NCBI RefSeq assembly: GCF_016864555.1
Contig: NZ_CP044012.1
Location: 1 to 64,000, forward strand
DNA length: 64,000 nt
DNA from: Sinorhizobium sp. BG8
GTDB taxonomy: Bacteria > Pseudomonadota > Alphaproteobacteria > Rhizobiales > Rhizobiaceae
Direction of reading: 5' to 3'
Below are positions 17,705 to 26,282 of the stretch, piece after piece. The translations under genes and the position numbers were made by a program. The notes beneath the pieces are model-generated. The model had not been told where the DNA came from. It did no database searches and was given only the letters and a program-made list of their open reading frames with translations. Numbering within the stretch: position 1 is the stretch's first letter; every line of letters begins with the position of its first letter.

Positions 17705-18436
17705 ATGACGACTAAAACAGGACAGATGCCTAGCTTCGCGGGACGTCGCCCGATACTGGACAACGAATTTATATACAACGAACTCAAGCAATTGCTGATG
17801 ATCGGGGAATTCCTGCCGGGACAGAAGATCACGTTGCCAATGTTGGCTGACGCGTTCGGAACGAGCCAAATGCCGATCCGGGAAGCAACCAACAGATTGA
17901 TAGCGGCGCGGGCTATTGAAGCGCCGCCCCGCAGATCGCTCTGTATTCCCGAAGCCACCACTGAAAGGATGGATTCGCTTTTGCCCCTTCGATTGCTTCT
18001 GGAAGGGGAAGCGACTCGGCTCGCAGTCATCGCAAAGGGAGCGGAGTTGGCGCAGGAGCTCGCGGCGATCACCGAGGAGATGGACTCCAAGGTTCCGTCT
18101 GAAGACATCAAGGCGTATCTCAGGCTCAACCAGAAATTCCATTTCCATGTCTATCAGACCTGCGGCAATCCGGAGTTGGTCGACATGATAGAATTGCTCT
18201 GGATGCGATACGGGCCGATGCTCAACATCGTCAGGAGTGGCGTCCTTTCAAAGTCGGGCCACAAACGGCATCTCGAAATCATCAAGGGGTTCCAGGATCA
18301 AGACCCGGAAGCGGCTGCCACCGCGATGCGCGCCGACATACAGGACGCGGCAGTTCCAATCCGCGAAGTAATCGAAAGCAAGCTCCGGGAACAGGAGACT
18401 GTTGCCGAGGGCCGGAAGGCTGTCCGAGCGCGATAG
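17705..18436 (+). CDS. GntR-family (FadR/FCD) transcriptional regulator
   Basis: A 243-residue regulator. An N-terminal winged helix (YNELKQLLMIGEFLPGQKITLPMLADAFGTSQMPIREATNRL) is followed by an all-helical FCD ligand domain with metal-binding-type Asp/His positions (LRLNQKFHFHVY, KRHLEIIKGF). It is divergent from the carnitine operon across a gap holding two copies of the TGATATCTGATCA word; the third copy lies upstream of the hyu/liv operon. FCD proteins usually bind small acids and act as repressors. Regulation of both operons in response to carnitine or a breakdown product is inferred. The ATG at 17705 has AGGAAC upstream; a longer frame back to 17462 is not conserved-looking. Confidence 0.9.
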   Translation: MTTKTGQMPSFAGRRPILDNEFIYNELKQLLMIGEFLPGQKITLPMLADAFGTSQMPIREATNRLIAARAIEAPPRRSLCIPEATTERMDSLLPLRLLLEGEATRLAVIAKGAELAQELAAITEEMDSKVPSEDIKAYLRLNQKFHFHVYQTCGNPELVDMIELLWMRYGPMLNIVRSGVLSKSGHKRHLEIIKGFQDQDPEAAATAMRADIQDAAVPIREVIESKLREQETVAEGRKAVRAR

Positions 18437-18912
18437 ACCGTCGGCGATGCCGTCGAAGATACCGCAGACATGGTTCACAGCATTGCGGTCGATGTCTTGA
18501 CACGACAAGCTGCGCTGCCCGCACGAATCCTGAACCAAGTTTCGGAAGGTACCTGCGGACTTTGGCGATCTCCAGGAGCGTCACCATCAAATCGTACCTC
18601 CTGCGAGTGCGCCCTGATCGAACACGCCATCGGCTTACCCGACATGCTTGCGCAAATATGCTCTTGATGGAAATCGAACCGACCACAACGCAGTTGGGCT
18701 CTGTTTCAGTGAGCCCCAACTGTCACACGGTGCGAGATACGAGATCCCACGCCGCCTGGTAGCGCCTTCTTCGGCGACCGGATCGTCAATGTTCCAAAAC
18801 CTCACAGCCATGTGGAAATAATGCAAATTTATCCTTTCCTGCGCTCCGCCTATTGCAGCGGATGAGGCCGACTTACTCGACCACATCGGACACAGGACGG
18901 AAAGGATAACGA
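18437..18912. other. Intergenic stretch, 476 bases
   Basis: This lies between the GntR gene and phnA. It holds an imperfect hairpin at 18692-18721 and, just before phnA, GGAAAGGATAACG as ribosome site. No gene was recognised. Short open stretches on both strands do not resemble known proteins. Confidence 0.45.
18692..18721 (+). terminator. Imperfect hairpin downstream of the GntR gene
   Basis: AGTTGGGCTC pairs with GAGCCCCAACT with one bulged base around a 9-base loop. It lies 256 bases after the GntR stop and has no T run, so its role as a terminator is uncertain. Confidence 0.3.
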
Positions 18913-20166
18913 ATGCCGGCAACAGCCCACACCACATCGATCGAAGCCAATGGGAGAACCTATCGCTGGCCACTCCGGCCAACGGTGTTGGTCTGCTTCG
19001 ATGGCTGCGATCCAGCCTACATCGCGGCATCCGGATCCGCTGGCCACATCCCGACGATCAGCCGCTTCCTCAAGGAGGGGTTCTATGCGATCGCCGATGC
19101 TGCAATGCCGACCTTCACGAATCCGAACAACGTGTCGATCGTCTGCGGCGCGCCGCCGGCGGTGCATGGTGTTGCCGGCAACTACTATCTCGACCGCGAG
19201 ACGAAGCAGGAAGTGATGATGCTCGACGCGCGGCTGATGCGGGCGCCGACCATTCTGTCGCAATTCTCCAAGGCCGGCGCCAGGATCGCTGTCGTCACCG
19301 CCAAAGACAAGCTGCGCAAGGCGCTCGCCCACGAGATGCATGGCATCGCAGTGTCCGCCCAGTATGCCGACAAGTGCACGATGGACGAGAACGGAATCGA
19401 CGACCTCACCGGCCTCGTCGGCCGCGGGACGCCGGACCAGTACTCGCCGGATCTCTCGCTTTTCGTTCTCGATGCCGGCATCCGCCTGCTCGAAACCCGC
19501 CCGCTTGATCTTCTCTATCTTTCACTCTCAGACCTCGTGCAGCACAAGCATGCACCGGATGCGCCGGAAGCCCACGACTTCATGAAGGCCGTCGACGATC
19601 GCCTAGCTCGCCTGATCGAACTCGGCGCCACGATCGGCATCGTGGCCGACCACGGTATGAATGACCTTTCCCATGAGGACGGAACACCCAATGTCGTCTA
19701 TCTCGGCGACGTACTGGACAAGGCCTATGGCTTCGATACCACCCGCGTGATCTGCCCGATCACCGATCCCTTCGTGAAGCATCACGGTGCGCTCGGCGGC
19801 TTCGTGCGCGTCCACCTGATCGCGGAAGGCATGGATCGTGCCGCCGTGCTGAAGACCATTGTCGCCCAGCCGGGTATCGAGCTTGCGTTGACGGGCGAGG
19901 ATGCGGCGGAACGCTTCCAGTTCCCGCTGGATCGCGAAGCCGACATCGTCGTCGTCGGCTCGAAGGGTGTGGCGGTCGGCGCCCGGACGGTTGACCACGA
20001 CCTGTCGCAGCTTGCCGGTGAACGGCTGCGCTCGCATGGAAGCCTCGCCGAACAGCAGGTGCCGTTCATCATCTCGCACCCGCTCAACGAGGACTACGCC
20101 AACCGGCCGACGACCGGCCTTCGGAATTTCGATGTCTTCGACTATGCGGTGAACGGCGTCATTTAA
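18913..20166 (+). CDS. phnA: Phosphonoacetate hydrolase
   Basis: A 417-residue alkaline phosphatase superfamily zinc enzyme that splits phosphonoacetate into acetate and phosphate. Candidate metal ligands and nucleophile match the family: Asp30 in CFDGCDP, Thr69 in PTFTN, Asp207 and His211 in SLSDLVQHKH, Asp246-His247 in VADHGMND, and a C-terminal His375 in RSHGS. Length and sequence agree with PhnA proteins of rhizobia. No phnW or phnY is adjacent, so the gene may serve phosphonoacetate taken up directly. It is tail-to-tail with a LysR gene (18 bases between stops), and a phosphonate-type transporter follows. Phosphonoacetate hydrolase genes are often LysR-controlled. Confidence 0.95.
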   Translation: MPATAHTTSIEANGRTYRWPLRPTVLVCFDGCDPAYIAASGSAGHIPTISRFLKEGFYAIADAAMPTFTNPNNVSIVCGAPPAVHGVAGNYYLDRETKQEVMMLDARLMRAPTILSQFSKAGARIAVVTAKDKLRKALAHEMHGIAVSAQYADKCTMDENGIDDLTGLVGRGTPDQYSPDLSLFVLDAGIRLLETRPLDLLYLSLSDLVQHKHAPDAPEAHDFMKAVDDRLARLIELGATIGIVADHGMNDLSHEDGTPNVVYLGDVLDKAYGFDTTRVICPITDPFVKHHGALGGFVRVHLIAEGMDRAAVLKTIVAQPGIELALTGEDAAERFQFPLDREADIVVVGSKGVAVGARTVDHDLSQLAGERLRSHGSLAEQQVPFIISHPLNEDYANRPTTGLRNFDVFDYAVNGVI

Positions 20167-20184
20167 CAGGCTTTATCGCCCGTT

Positions 20185-21147
20185 TCAGGCCAACGGACCC
20201 GCCTGCGCTTCACTATGCAGGCGGGCTTCCTTCTGTCCGCCCGACTGGCGTCGTTCCGGTACGCAGGAGACGATCCAATCGACGAAGCCCGCCGCCGCCT
20301 CTCTTTCCCGGGACGCCGGATTGGCGAAGACCTGATAGGACGGCCCCTCGACCCGCAATTCCGGGAACGGTTCGACGACCTCGCCGCGAAGCAGGTGTCC
20401 CTCAATCAGGAAGGTGGGCACGACCAGCGCTCCACGACCGGCGAACATCGCGTCCAGCGCGATATAGAAATGCGGAAGCTTCAGCGCCTGACCGGCCATG
20501 CTGCCTGCCAACCCGGCGGTCTTCAGCCAGGTCTTCAGTTCACCCGGTCGGGTGACCGCTTCGAGCAACCCGATCTCCTTCAGGCTTTCCTTGGTGATGA
20601 CCTTGCCGTGGCCGGCGATCCGTGCGGGCAACACCAGCGACAGCGTCTCGGTAAAGAGATGCCGGGGCGAAAACTGCGATGGGATGATGCCGCCCCGGCG
20701 GATCGCCACGTCGAATGGCATATCCAGCCAATTGTCCGGCGTATGCGTCGGACGCACCATCGTATCCACCGGACGCTCCGGCGTGTGGAATTCCTGCAAT
20801 TTCGGGATCAGCCATCGCATCGCGAATGTCGCGGGCGCGATCACCTGCAGCTTAGAGCGCTCGATCCGTGACGGACGCAGTTGCTCCAGTGCATCGTGGA
20901 TCTCGTCGAAGGCATTGCCGAGCACCGCCGCCAGACGGTCGATGTCGGCCGTCGGGATCATCCCTTTACGCTTCTCTATAAAGAGCGGAACGCCCATCCA
21001 CGCTTCCAACTGCGAAAGCTGCTTACTTACAGCGCTATGGGTGATCGACAATTCGTCCGCCGCGGCAGTAACGCTTCCGGTCCGCACCACGGTCTCAAGA
21101 AACAACAGAGATTTGAGCGGCGGGAGGCGACGTTTTCGTTGTTCCAT
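20185..21147 (-). CDS. LysR-family regulator, probable phosphonoacetate regulator
   Basis: A 320-residue LysR protein. The helix-turn-helix lies at residues 10-65 (LLFLETVVRTGSVTAAADELSITHSAVSKQLSQLEAWMGVPLF), followed by a GcvA-type effector domain. The start at 21147 (MEQRKRR) is chosen over an upstream frame start whose sequence is not LysR-like. It is divergent from phnDCE and convergent with phnA, so it is well placed to activate both. The 151-base gap to phnD is AT-rich relative to its surroundings and holds the promoters. The inducer is inferred to be a phosphonate such as phosphonoacetate. Confidence 0.9.
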   Translation of the reverse strand: MEQRKRRLPPLKSLLFLETVVRTGSVTAAADELSITHSAVSKQLSQLEAWMGVPLFIEKRKGMIPTADIDRLAAVLGNAFDEIHDALEQLRPSRIERSKLQVIAPATFAMRWLIPKLQEFHTPERPVDTMVRPTHTPDNWLDMPFDVAIRRGGIIPSQFSPRHLFTETLSLVLPARIAGHGKVITKESLKEIGLLEAVTRPGELKTWLKTAGLAGSMAGQALKLPHFYIALDAMFAGRGALVVPTFLIEGHLLRGEVVEPFPELRVEGPSYQVFANPASREREAAAGFVDWIVSCVPERRQSGGQKEARLHSEAQAGPLA

Positions 21148-21298
21148 TTTCTCACATTGCCTTAGCGATAATGTCACTGTACTAACAATATATGGTATAG
21201 TTAAATGCAATTGCGTCTAGATATTGAGTTTCCGACAGAACCGAACTCTTATAGAGCAATTCCGTGACGCTATTATTACAACCGATGAGGAAACTCTT
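21148..21298. promoter_or_regulatory. Divergent AT-rich promoter region between lysR and phnD
   Basis: The 151-base gap contains an AT-rich core (about 21180-21215) with TATAGTT-like and TATATG-like hexamers, unlike the surrounding GC-rich DNA. It must carry promoters for lysR (minus) and phnDCE (plus). A ribosome site GAGGAAA precedes phnD. Confidence 0.45.
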
Positions 21299-22162
21299 AT
21301 GCGTCGCTTGATACCTGCTCTGCTCGCAGTGACCGTCACAGCCTCCACCGCATTCGCCGCCGACAAGGTTCGCTTCGCCGTCACGGAAATCGAGGGCCTT
21401 GAACAACTCCAGACCGAGTTCGGCCCCTTCCGCGACAAGCTCCAGCAGTTGACTGGCCTGGAGATCGAATTCCAGCCCGTCAGTTCCCGCACCTCGGCCG
21501 TAGAGGCGATGAATTCGGGGCTACTCGAACTGGCGCTCACCGGCCCGTCCGAATATGTCGTGATGCATGAGATGACGAAGGCTGACGTGATCGTCGGATG
21601 GCAGCGTCCGGACTATTTCGCACAGGTCGTCACCATCGCCGGCCGCGGCATCAATTCGCCGAAGGACCTCACCGGCAAGAAGATTGCCTTCGGTTCCGCC
21701 GGCTCCACGTCAACCCATCTCGGCCCGGCGCAGGTGCTGACCGACCAGGGCCTCAGCTACGGCAAGGACTACCAGTCGCTGCACATCGACCGCAACGTTG
21801 CGATCCAGGCTTTGATCAACGGCGACCTCGATGCCGTCGGCATGAGTTTCGACCACCTCAACAGCGCCCGAAAGGCATTCCCGAATGTACCGTTCCTCGT
21901 CGTCGCTCGCGGCCGAGACCTGCCGGACGACGCGCTGATGGCAAGCCCGCTGGCCGATCAAGCCACGATCGAGAAGATCCGCAAGGCCTTCACCGATCAC
22001 GGGCAGGACCTACTAGGCTCAGTCCTCGACGGCACCGACGACAACCAGAAATACGCGCAGGGCGTCTTCCGCAGTTCCATCCAGGACAGCGACTACGACT
22101 ATGTGCGCGCGATGTACAACACGATCGGTATCGAAACCTTTGGGAAGTTCATCGATGAATGA
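21299..22162 (+). CDS. phnD: Phosphonate-type ABC transporter substrate-binding protein
   Basis: A 287-residue PhnD-family periplasmic protein. A Sec signal peptide (MRRLIPALLAVTVTASTAFAADK) is followed by the PhnD fold, including GPSEYVVMHE, IAFGSAGSTSTHLGPAQ and the C-terminal DDNQKYAQGVFRSS. The ATG at 21299 has GAGGAAA upstream and gives a proper signal peptide; the longer frame start does not. It overlaps the next gene (stop TGA inside the ATGAATGA start region). Neighbouring phosphonoacetate hydrolase suggests phosphonoacetate or a similar phosphonate as ligand rather than inorganic phosphite. Confidence 0.92.
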   Translation: MRRLIPALLAVTVTASTAFAADKVRFAVTEIEGLEQLQTEFGPFRDKLQQLTGLEIEFQPVSSRTSAVEAMNSGLLELALTGPSEYVVMHEMTKADVIVGWQRPDYFAQVVTIAGRGINSPKDLTGKKIAFGSAGSTSTHLGPAQVLTDQGLSYGKDYQSLHIDRNVAIQALINGDLDAVGMSFDHLNSARKAFPNVPFLVVARGRDLPDDALMASPLADQATIEKIRKAFTDHGQDLLGSVLDGTDDNQKYAQGVFRSSIQDSDYDYVRAMYNTIGIETFGKFIDE

Positions 22163-22985
22163 TGCTGTGATGGAGCGCGACAGGCTGAATCGACGAATGG
22201 TCGGCGCCAGGCGGGATGACGGCAACGGCAGCATGGGCGAAACGCTTAGCCTCGCCTGCTACGATGTCTTCAAGTCCTACTCGGCGAAAGGCGGCTTGGT
22301 GCTCCACGGCGTCTCGCTCGAAATCGATGAGGGCGACAGCGTCGCCCTCATCGGAGCCAACGGTTCGGGCAAGTCGACGCTTTTGAAGAGCCTCGTCGGC
22401 CTGCACCCCGTCGATAAGGGCAAGGTTCGCGTTCTCGGACGGGAACTGCAGGACGGCAGGCTCGAACGCGACGTGCGGCGACAGATCGGATTCGTCTTTC
22501 AGAACCATGGGCTGGTGCAGCGCCTGAGCGCGCTCTCAAACGTCATCCATGGCCGCCTCGGCTTTCACGGATCCTGGCGGGCATGGCATCAGTCCATCGC
22601 ACCGGAGCAATGGCGACAGGAAGCGCTTGAAGCGCTGGACGCCGTCGGCCTCGGCCAGCGGGCCTCGGCACGTGCCGACCAGTTGTCGGGCGGCCAGGCG
22701 CAGCGCGTGGCGATCGCCCGGGCATTGGTGCGCAAGCCCAAGCTGATGATAGCAGACGAACCTGCCGCAAGCCTCGATCCCAAGACCGGGATGGACGTGA
22801 TGGAGACTTTCGCGTCGATTGCAGCCCGAAACGGCACCACGCTCGTCTACACCACACACGACATGGCGCATGCCCTGAAGTTTGCCAATCGCATCGTCGC
22901 GTTGAGAAGCGGTCGCGTAGCGCTCGACGAACCGGCGGAAAACCTGCGCATTCAAGATCTGGAACGTTTCTTCCATGAGGCATGA
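22155..22985 (+). CDS. phnC: Phosphonate-type ABC transporter ATPase
   Basis: A 276-residue PhnC-family ATPase with Walker A GANGSGKST, the Q-loop in IGFVFQNHGLVQRLSALSNVIHGRLG (the RLSALSNV segment is typical of PhnC), signature [15 protein letters not shown] and Walker B LMIADEPAASLD. The start at 22155 overlaps the phnD stop, and a second ATG at 22170 is possible. The stop overlaps the phnE start by 11 bases, showing tight translational coupling. The order D-C-E differs from the commoner C-D-E. Confidence 0.93.
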   Translation: MNDAVMERDRLNRRMVGARRDDGNGSMGETLSLACYDVFKSYSAKGGLVLHGVSLEIDEGDSVALIGANGSGKSTLLKSLVGLHPVDKGKVRVLGRELQDGRLERDVRRQIGFVFQNHGLVQRLSALSNVIHGRLGFHGSWRAWHQSIAPEQWRQEALEALDAVGLGQRASARADQLSGGQAQRVAIARALVRKPKLMIADEPAASLDPKTGMDVMETFASIAARNGTTLVYTTHDMAHALKFANRIVALRSGRVALDEPAENLRIQDLERFFHEA

Positions 22986-23784
22986 CAATCCAACCCTAGT
23001 CGCCCCGCCGGCCCGTTTTGCTGGCGCGAGCGCCCTGCAGTTCGCTCTCCTCCTGACACTAGCGGCGGTCGTACTTTCCTCGATTTATCAGGTCGCCCCC
23101 TCGGCTGAGCGGCTGGTGACCGGCGCTCCGCGCATGACGAACCTCCTCGCCCGGATGATGCCGCCAGCAACCGACAGCGTCTTCCTGATCCGCATTGCCG
23201 GGCAGTTGTTGGAAACATTCCAGATCGCCATCGCCGGCACCTTCATTGGCATCACGCTCAGCCTACCGATCGCCTGGCTGTCCGCACGCGGCGTCACTCC
23301 AGTCCCGGCCTTCTCGTTCCTGTTCAAGGGTCTCGTCTCGTTCTTCCGCACGGTGCCCGATCTCGTCTGGGCGCTGGTTTTCGTCGCCACCGTCGGCCTC
23401 GGCGCGGTGGCCGGCACGATGACAATCATTGCCGATACGATCGGGTTTTGCGGACGCTTCTTCTGCGAGAGCATGGAGGATGCCGACAAGAAGCCGCAGG
23501 AGGCGCTTGCAGCCACCGGCGCCAACCGCCTCGCCATCCTGCTCTCCGCGATCATTCCGGACACGCTGCCATCACTGATCAATGCTGGCCTGTTCGCCCT
23601 GGAAAAGGCCGTGCGTGCCTCTGTTGTCCTTGGCCTCGTCGGTGCAGGCGGCATCGGCCAGGAACTTCAAGTCGCCTTCGATCTCTTCCAGTATCAGAAG
23701 GCATCCACGATCATCGTCGTGATCTTCGTGGTCGTGCTGTCGATGGAAATGCTGACAAATGCGCTGCGCAAGAAAATAGCGTAA
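22975..23784 (+). CDS. phnE: Phosphonate-type ABC transporter permease
   Basis: A 269-residue inner-membrane permease with about six hydrophobic helices. The family EAA loop reads EALAATGANRLAILLSAIIPDTLPSL, and VVLGLVGAGGIGQEL follows, the PhnE hallmark. Only one permease gene is present, so the transporter is expected to be a PhnE homodimer. It is the last gene of the phnDCE unit. Confidence 0.93.
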   Translation: MRHDNPTLVAPPARFAGASALQFALLLTLAAVVLSSIYQVAPSAERLVTGAPRMTNLLARMMPPATDSVFLIRIAGQLLETFQIAIAGTFIGITLSLPIAWLSARGVTPVPAFSFLFKGLVSFFRTVPDLVWALVFVATVGLGAVAGTMTIIADTIGFCGRFFCESMEDADKKPQEALAATGANRLAILLSAIIPDTLPSLINAGLFALEKAVRASVVLGLVGAGGIGQELQVAFDLFQYQKASTIIVVIFVVVLSMEMLTNALRKKIA

Positions 23785-24176
23785 TGACCTTAGTCCCCTG
23801 TTGCGAAATTTCTCAGCTTCGCGAGGGATGCAGCCAACCTGCCAGTTCCGTTAAATCGCGGTCGCAGATGTCTTTCGCAAAGTGGGTGTTTCGCTGCCGA
23901 CTTTGCGAGAGACCGATGTGAACCGCACCACCCGGGTCGACGGCCAACTCTTCGCAATCGTCGCTGCAAGCGGATCGGGGCGATCCGTTAGAAGAAATCG
24001 GAACAACACATGTGCGCGCGAACGTGCGTCTCGTTGGATACAGTGGTCGGTAATTGTTATCCTAAGGCTGTCAACATTCATTGGCTGCAATCACCACGTT
24101 TATCCCGCATTCGCTCTACTGCTACCAAAGCAACAAGCCCTTCCACGGGACTGGAGAACCCGCTGCTCCATCGGCC
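23785..24176. other. Intergenic stretch, 392 bases
   Basis: This lies between phnE and a hypothetical gene on the other strand. No conserved protein, RNA gene or clear terminator was recognised. Confidence 0.45.
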
Positions 24177-24680
24177 TCATTTCCACTCGTATGATCTTTC
24201 CGTGTAGTGTGGCCGTTCAGAGACAAAGGCCGACGACCCTGATGTCTCTACATACCGCTCAGCATCTGCTGTGTCGTTGAATCCGACAAAAACCATCAGC
24301 ATCGATCGGGCGACCGGCTGTCCCTTCTTCCGATAGGAGAAGTTGACTGCGCAATGAGGGAACAGCGTGTCGATTACATCCGCCCCTTGGCCTCCGGCTG
24401 CCTCGGCGGTCAGGGCAGCGAACTCCCCGAGAGCAAAAAACCTGTCAATCGCCGAAAAAGCCGATGCCTGTGAGATCTGCTGGTTCGCACCAGTCGCGGA
24501 ACGTGCGTAATAAAGGCTGTCGGTCTGACCTTTGCGCCTTTTCGTCTCGTAGACGAATAGGCCACCACCTGCGACCAATTCCAGGCGAACATTGAAGGTC
24601 TGAAACTGTTCGGGATGGCGATCCAGCTCGGAAAACAGCGCCCTCAAATTCGCGATATAGTCAGCGTAGAACACTATCAT
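24177..24680 (-). CDS. Hypothetical protein, 167 residues
   Basis: This is a soluble-looking protein not recognised as a known family. The sequence has an amphipathic N-terminal helix (YIANLRALFSELDRH), then beta-like segments (VRLELVAGGGLFVYETKRRKG) and a helical middle (SAIDRFFALGEFAALTAEAAGG). There is no signal peptide, membrane segment or obvious catalytic motif. Codon pattern is consistent with coding, and it has no overlapping better candidate. It stands alone between phnE and an Old Yellow Enzyme gene. It could be a real orphan protein or a fragment of an older gene. Confidence 0.5.
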   Translation of the reverse strand: MIVFYADYIANLRALFSELDRHPEQFQTFNVRLELVAGGGLFVYETKRRKGQTDSLYYARSATGANQQISQASAFSAIDRFFALGEFAALTAEAAGGQGADVIDTLFPHCAVNFSYRKKGQPVARSMLMVFVGFNDTADAERYVETSGSSAFVSERPHYTERSYEWK

Positions 24681-24966
24681 GGATCCTCACCTCGAAGTTC
24701 GAAGGCCGGTCCCTAACACGTTGCACCATCAGGTTCACTATCTCGATTTGCGTCAGGAGGCAGCGTTGTTTCCCTGCACGGCCAGAACCCGTTCCATTGC
24801 CCAGGTCCTAGTTTCACTCGAACTGTCGACCCCTAATCGGAAAATGGCTTCCAAACCGGAGCCGTAGTTGTGCCCTCCGGATCCGCCGAAGGGCACATGG
24901 ATATACAGGTTCATTCGGACGCGAAGGCTTGTTGCCGCTCCACCATATACCTGGCGGACCGTCGCC
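24681..24966. other. Intergenic stretch with a coding-like fragment
   Basis: The minus strand here holds a short frame with protein-like sequence (separate entry). Nothing else was recognised. Confidence 0.4.
24753..24914 (-). CDS. Possible short gene or gene fragment, 53 residues
   Basis: From the ATG at 24914 the frame reads MNLYIHVPFGGSGGHNYGSG and then a helical-looking segment ending at 24753. The same frame is open further upstream (RQVYGGAATSLRVR) into the end of the Old Yellow Enzyme gene. The Gly-rich HVPFGGSGGHNYGSG looks like a structured enzyme loop, so this may be the tail of a decayed gene. No ribosome site is evident and no family was recognised. Confidence 0.25.
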   Translation of the reverse strand: MNLYIHVPFGGSGGHNYGSGLEAIFRLGVDSSSETRTWAMERVLAVQGNNAAS

Positions 24967-26082
24967 TTACCGTGCGGGTAACGCCTTGAAGAGCGACTTC
25001 AACGTAGATGGCTGGCTGCGATGGTATTGAGGGGCTGCGGAAACCTCTCCACCGAGAGCTGCAGCGGCATGCCACGGCCAGCGTGGATCATAGAGGATCG
25101 TGCGCGCCAGAGCGACGAGATCAGCATCCCCCGTCGCGACGATTGCCTCCGCCTGGGAGGGCTCGGTGATCAATCCGACAGCGACGACCGGCATTTTCAA
25201 TGCCGCCTTCATCGCGCGTGCGAACGGCACCTGGTAGCTCGGCGAAACCGGGATCTTCTGATCGATGTGCAAGCCGCCAGTCGACACGTTGATGGCATCG
25301 CAACCTCGAAGTTCAAGGGCCTTCGCAAACGCGATCGTCTCCTCCAAATGCCAGCCACCATCGTGCCAGTCGGTCGCAGAAACGCGAACCGAAACGGCCC
25401 TATCAGCAGGAAAGGCCGCTCGCACCGCGTCGAAGACCTCCAGCGGGAAACGCATCCGATTCTCGAGGCTCCCGCCATATTCGTCAGTCCGCTGATTGGC
25501 GAGCGGCGACAGGAAGGAATGAAGAAGATATCCGTGCGCTGCATGGATCTGAACCGCATCGATGCCGATACGCGCCGCGCGAACCGCAGCCTCCGCAAAG
25601 GCGTCGCGAATAGCGTTCATGCGTTCGCGGCTTAGCTCAGTCGGTACGACATCTGTTGATTTGAACGGGTTCGGAGACGGTGCTTCCGTCTGCCATCCAT
25701 TTTTATGGTCGGGCGCAATCTGCCCGCCTCCGTGCCACGGCAGGTCAGTCGATGCCTTTCGTCCGGCATGGGCAAGTTGAACGGCTATGGGCATCCTGGA
25801 CCACTTCCGGATGCCATCCAGCGTCCGCTTCATGGCCGCCTCCGTCGCGTCATCGTACAGTCCGACATCCGCATAGCTGATGCGTCCTTCCGGAACGACC
25901 GCGGTCGCCTCGATCGTGAGCAGGCCAGCGCCGGAAAGAGCCAGTTGCCCGAGATGGATCAGATGCCAGTCGGTCATGCAACCATCCACGGCTGAATAGG
26001 TGCACATCGGAGCGATAACGATACGGTTTTCGAGTTCGAGATTGCGGATTTTGAACGGTGTAAAAAGCTGCGGTTGGGGCAT
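24967..26082 (-). CDS. Old Yellow Enzyme, YqjM-like NADH:flavin oxidoreductase
   Basis: A 371-residue single-domain FMN ene-reductase. Seen are LFTPFKIRNLELENRIVIAPMCTYSA (the Cys typical of YqjM-type enzymes), the substrate-binding His pair in QIHAAHGYLLHSFLSP, NQRTDEYGGSLENRMRF and the FMN-phosphate loop DLVALARTILYDPRWPWHAA. These enzymes reduce activated C=C bonds of electrophiles with NAD(P)H. The start at 26082 has AAGAGTGAG upstream; a second ATG at 26100 is possible. It is divergent from an ArsR regulator across a palindromic operator, which suggests induction by a reactive electrophile or metal-like stress. Confidence 0.92.
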   Translation of the reverse strand: MPQPQLFTPFKIRNLELENRIVIAPMCTYSAVDGCMTDWHLIHLGQLALSGAGLLTIEATAVVPEGRISYADVGLYDDATEAAMKRTLDGIRKWSRMPIAVQLAHAGRKASTDLPWHGGGQIAPDHKNGWQTEAPSPNPFKSTDVVPTELSRERMNAIRDAFAEAAVRAARIGIDAVQIHAAHGYLLHSFLSPLANQRTDEYGGSLENRMRFPLEVFDAVRAAFPADRAVSVRVSATDWHDGGWHLEETIAFAKALELRGCDAINVSTGGLHIDQKIPVSPSYQVPFARAMKAALKMPVVAVGLITEPSQAEAIVATGDADLVALARTILYDPRWPWHAAAALGGEVSAAPQYHRSQPSTLKSLFKALPAR

Positions 26083-26197
26083 GTGGCTCACTCTTGGCAT
26101 GGGCTGGGTTGGCGTCGTTTCCGTCGAGTTCCGACGACTAAGGACCAGCGACGACGCATGAATTCGATCGAGGTCAATGGAAAACAAAGGCATGGTA

Positions 26198-26250
26198 CAA
26201 GCGATAGGTAGGGTGTCACAAGGTATGCGTCAAGGCATACCTATCGCTTG
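26198..26250. promoter_or_regulatory. Nested palindromic operator between the OYE and ArsR genes
   Basis: A perfect 13-base inverted repeat (CAAGCGATAGGTA at 26198-26210, TACCTATCGCTTG at 26238-26250) encloses a second inverted repeat (AGGTATGC at 26221-26228, GCATACCT at 26235-26242). The right arms overlap by 5 bases, so the two pairings are mutually exclusive as hairpins. The site fills the short divergent promoter region and is the natural target of the ArsR protein. Confidence 0.7.
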
Positions 26251-26282
26251 CATCGACAAGTCAATCTCCTTAGATTTGCTCC

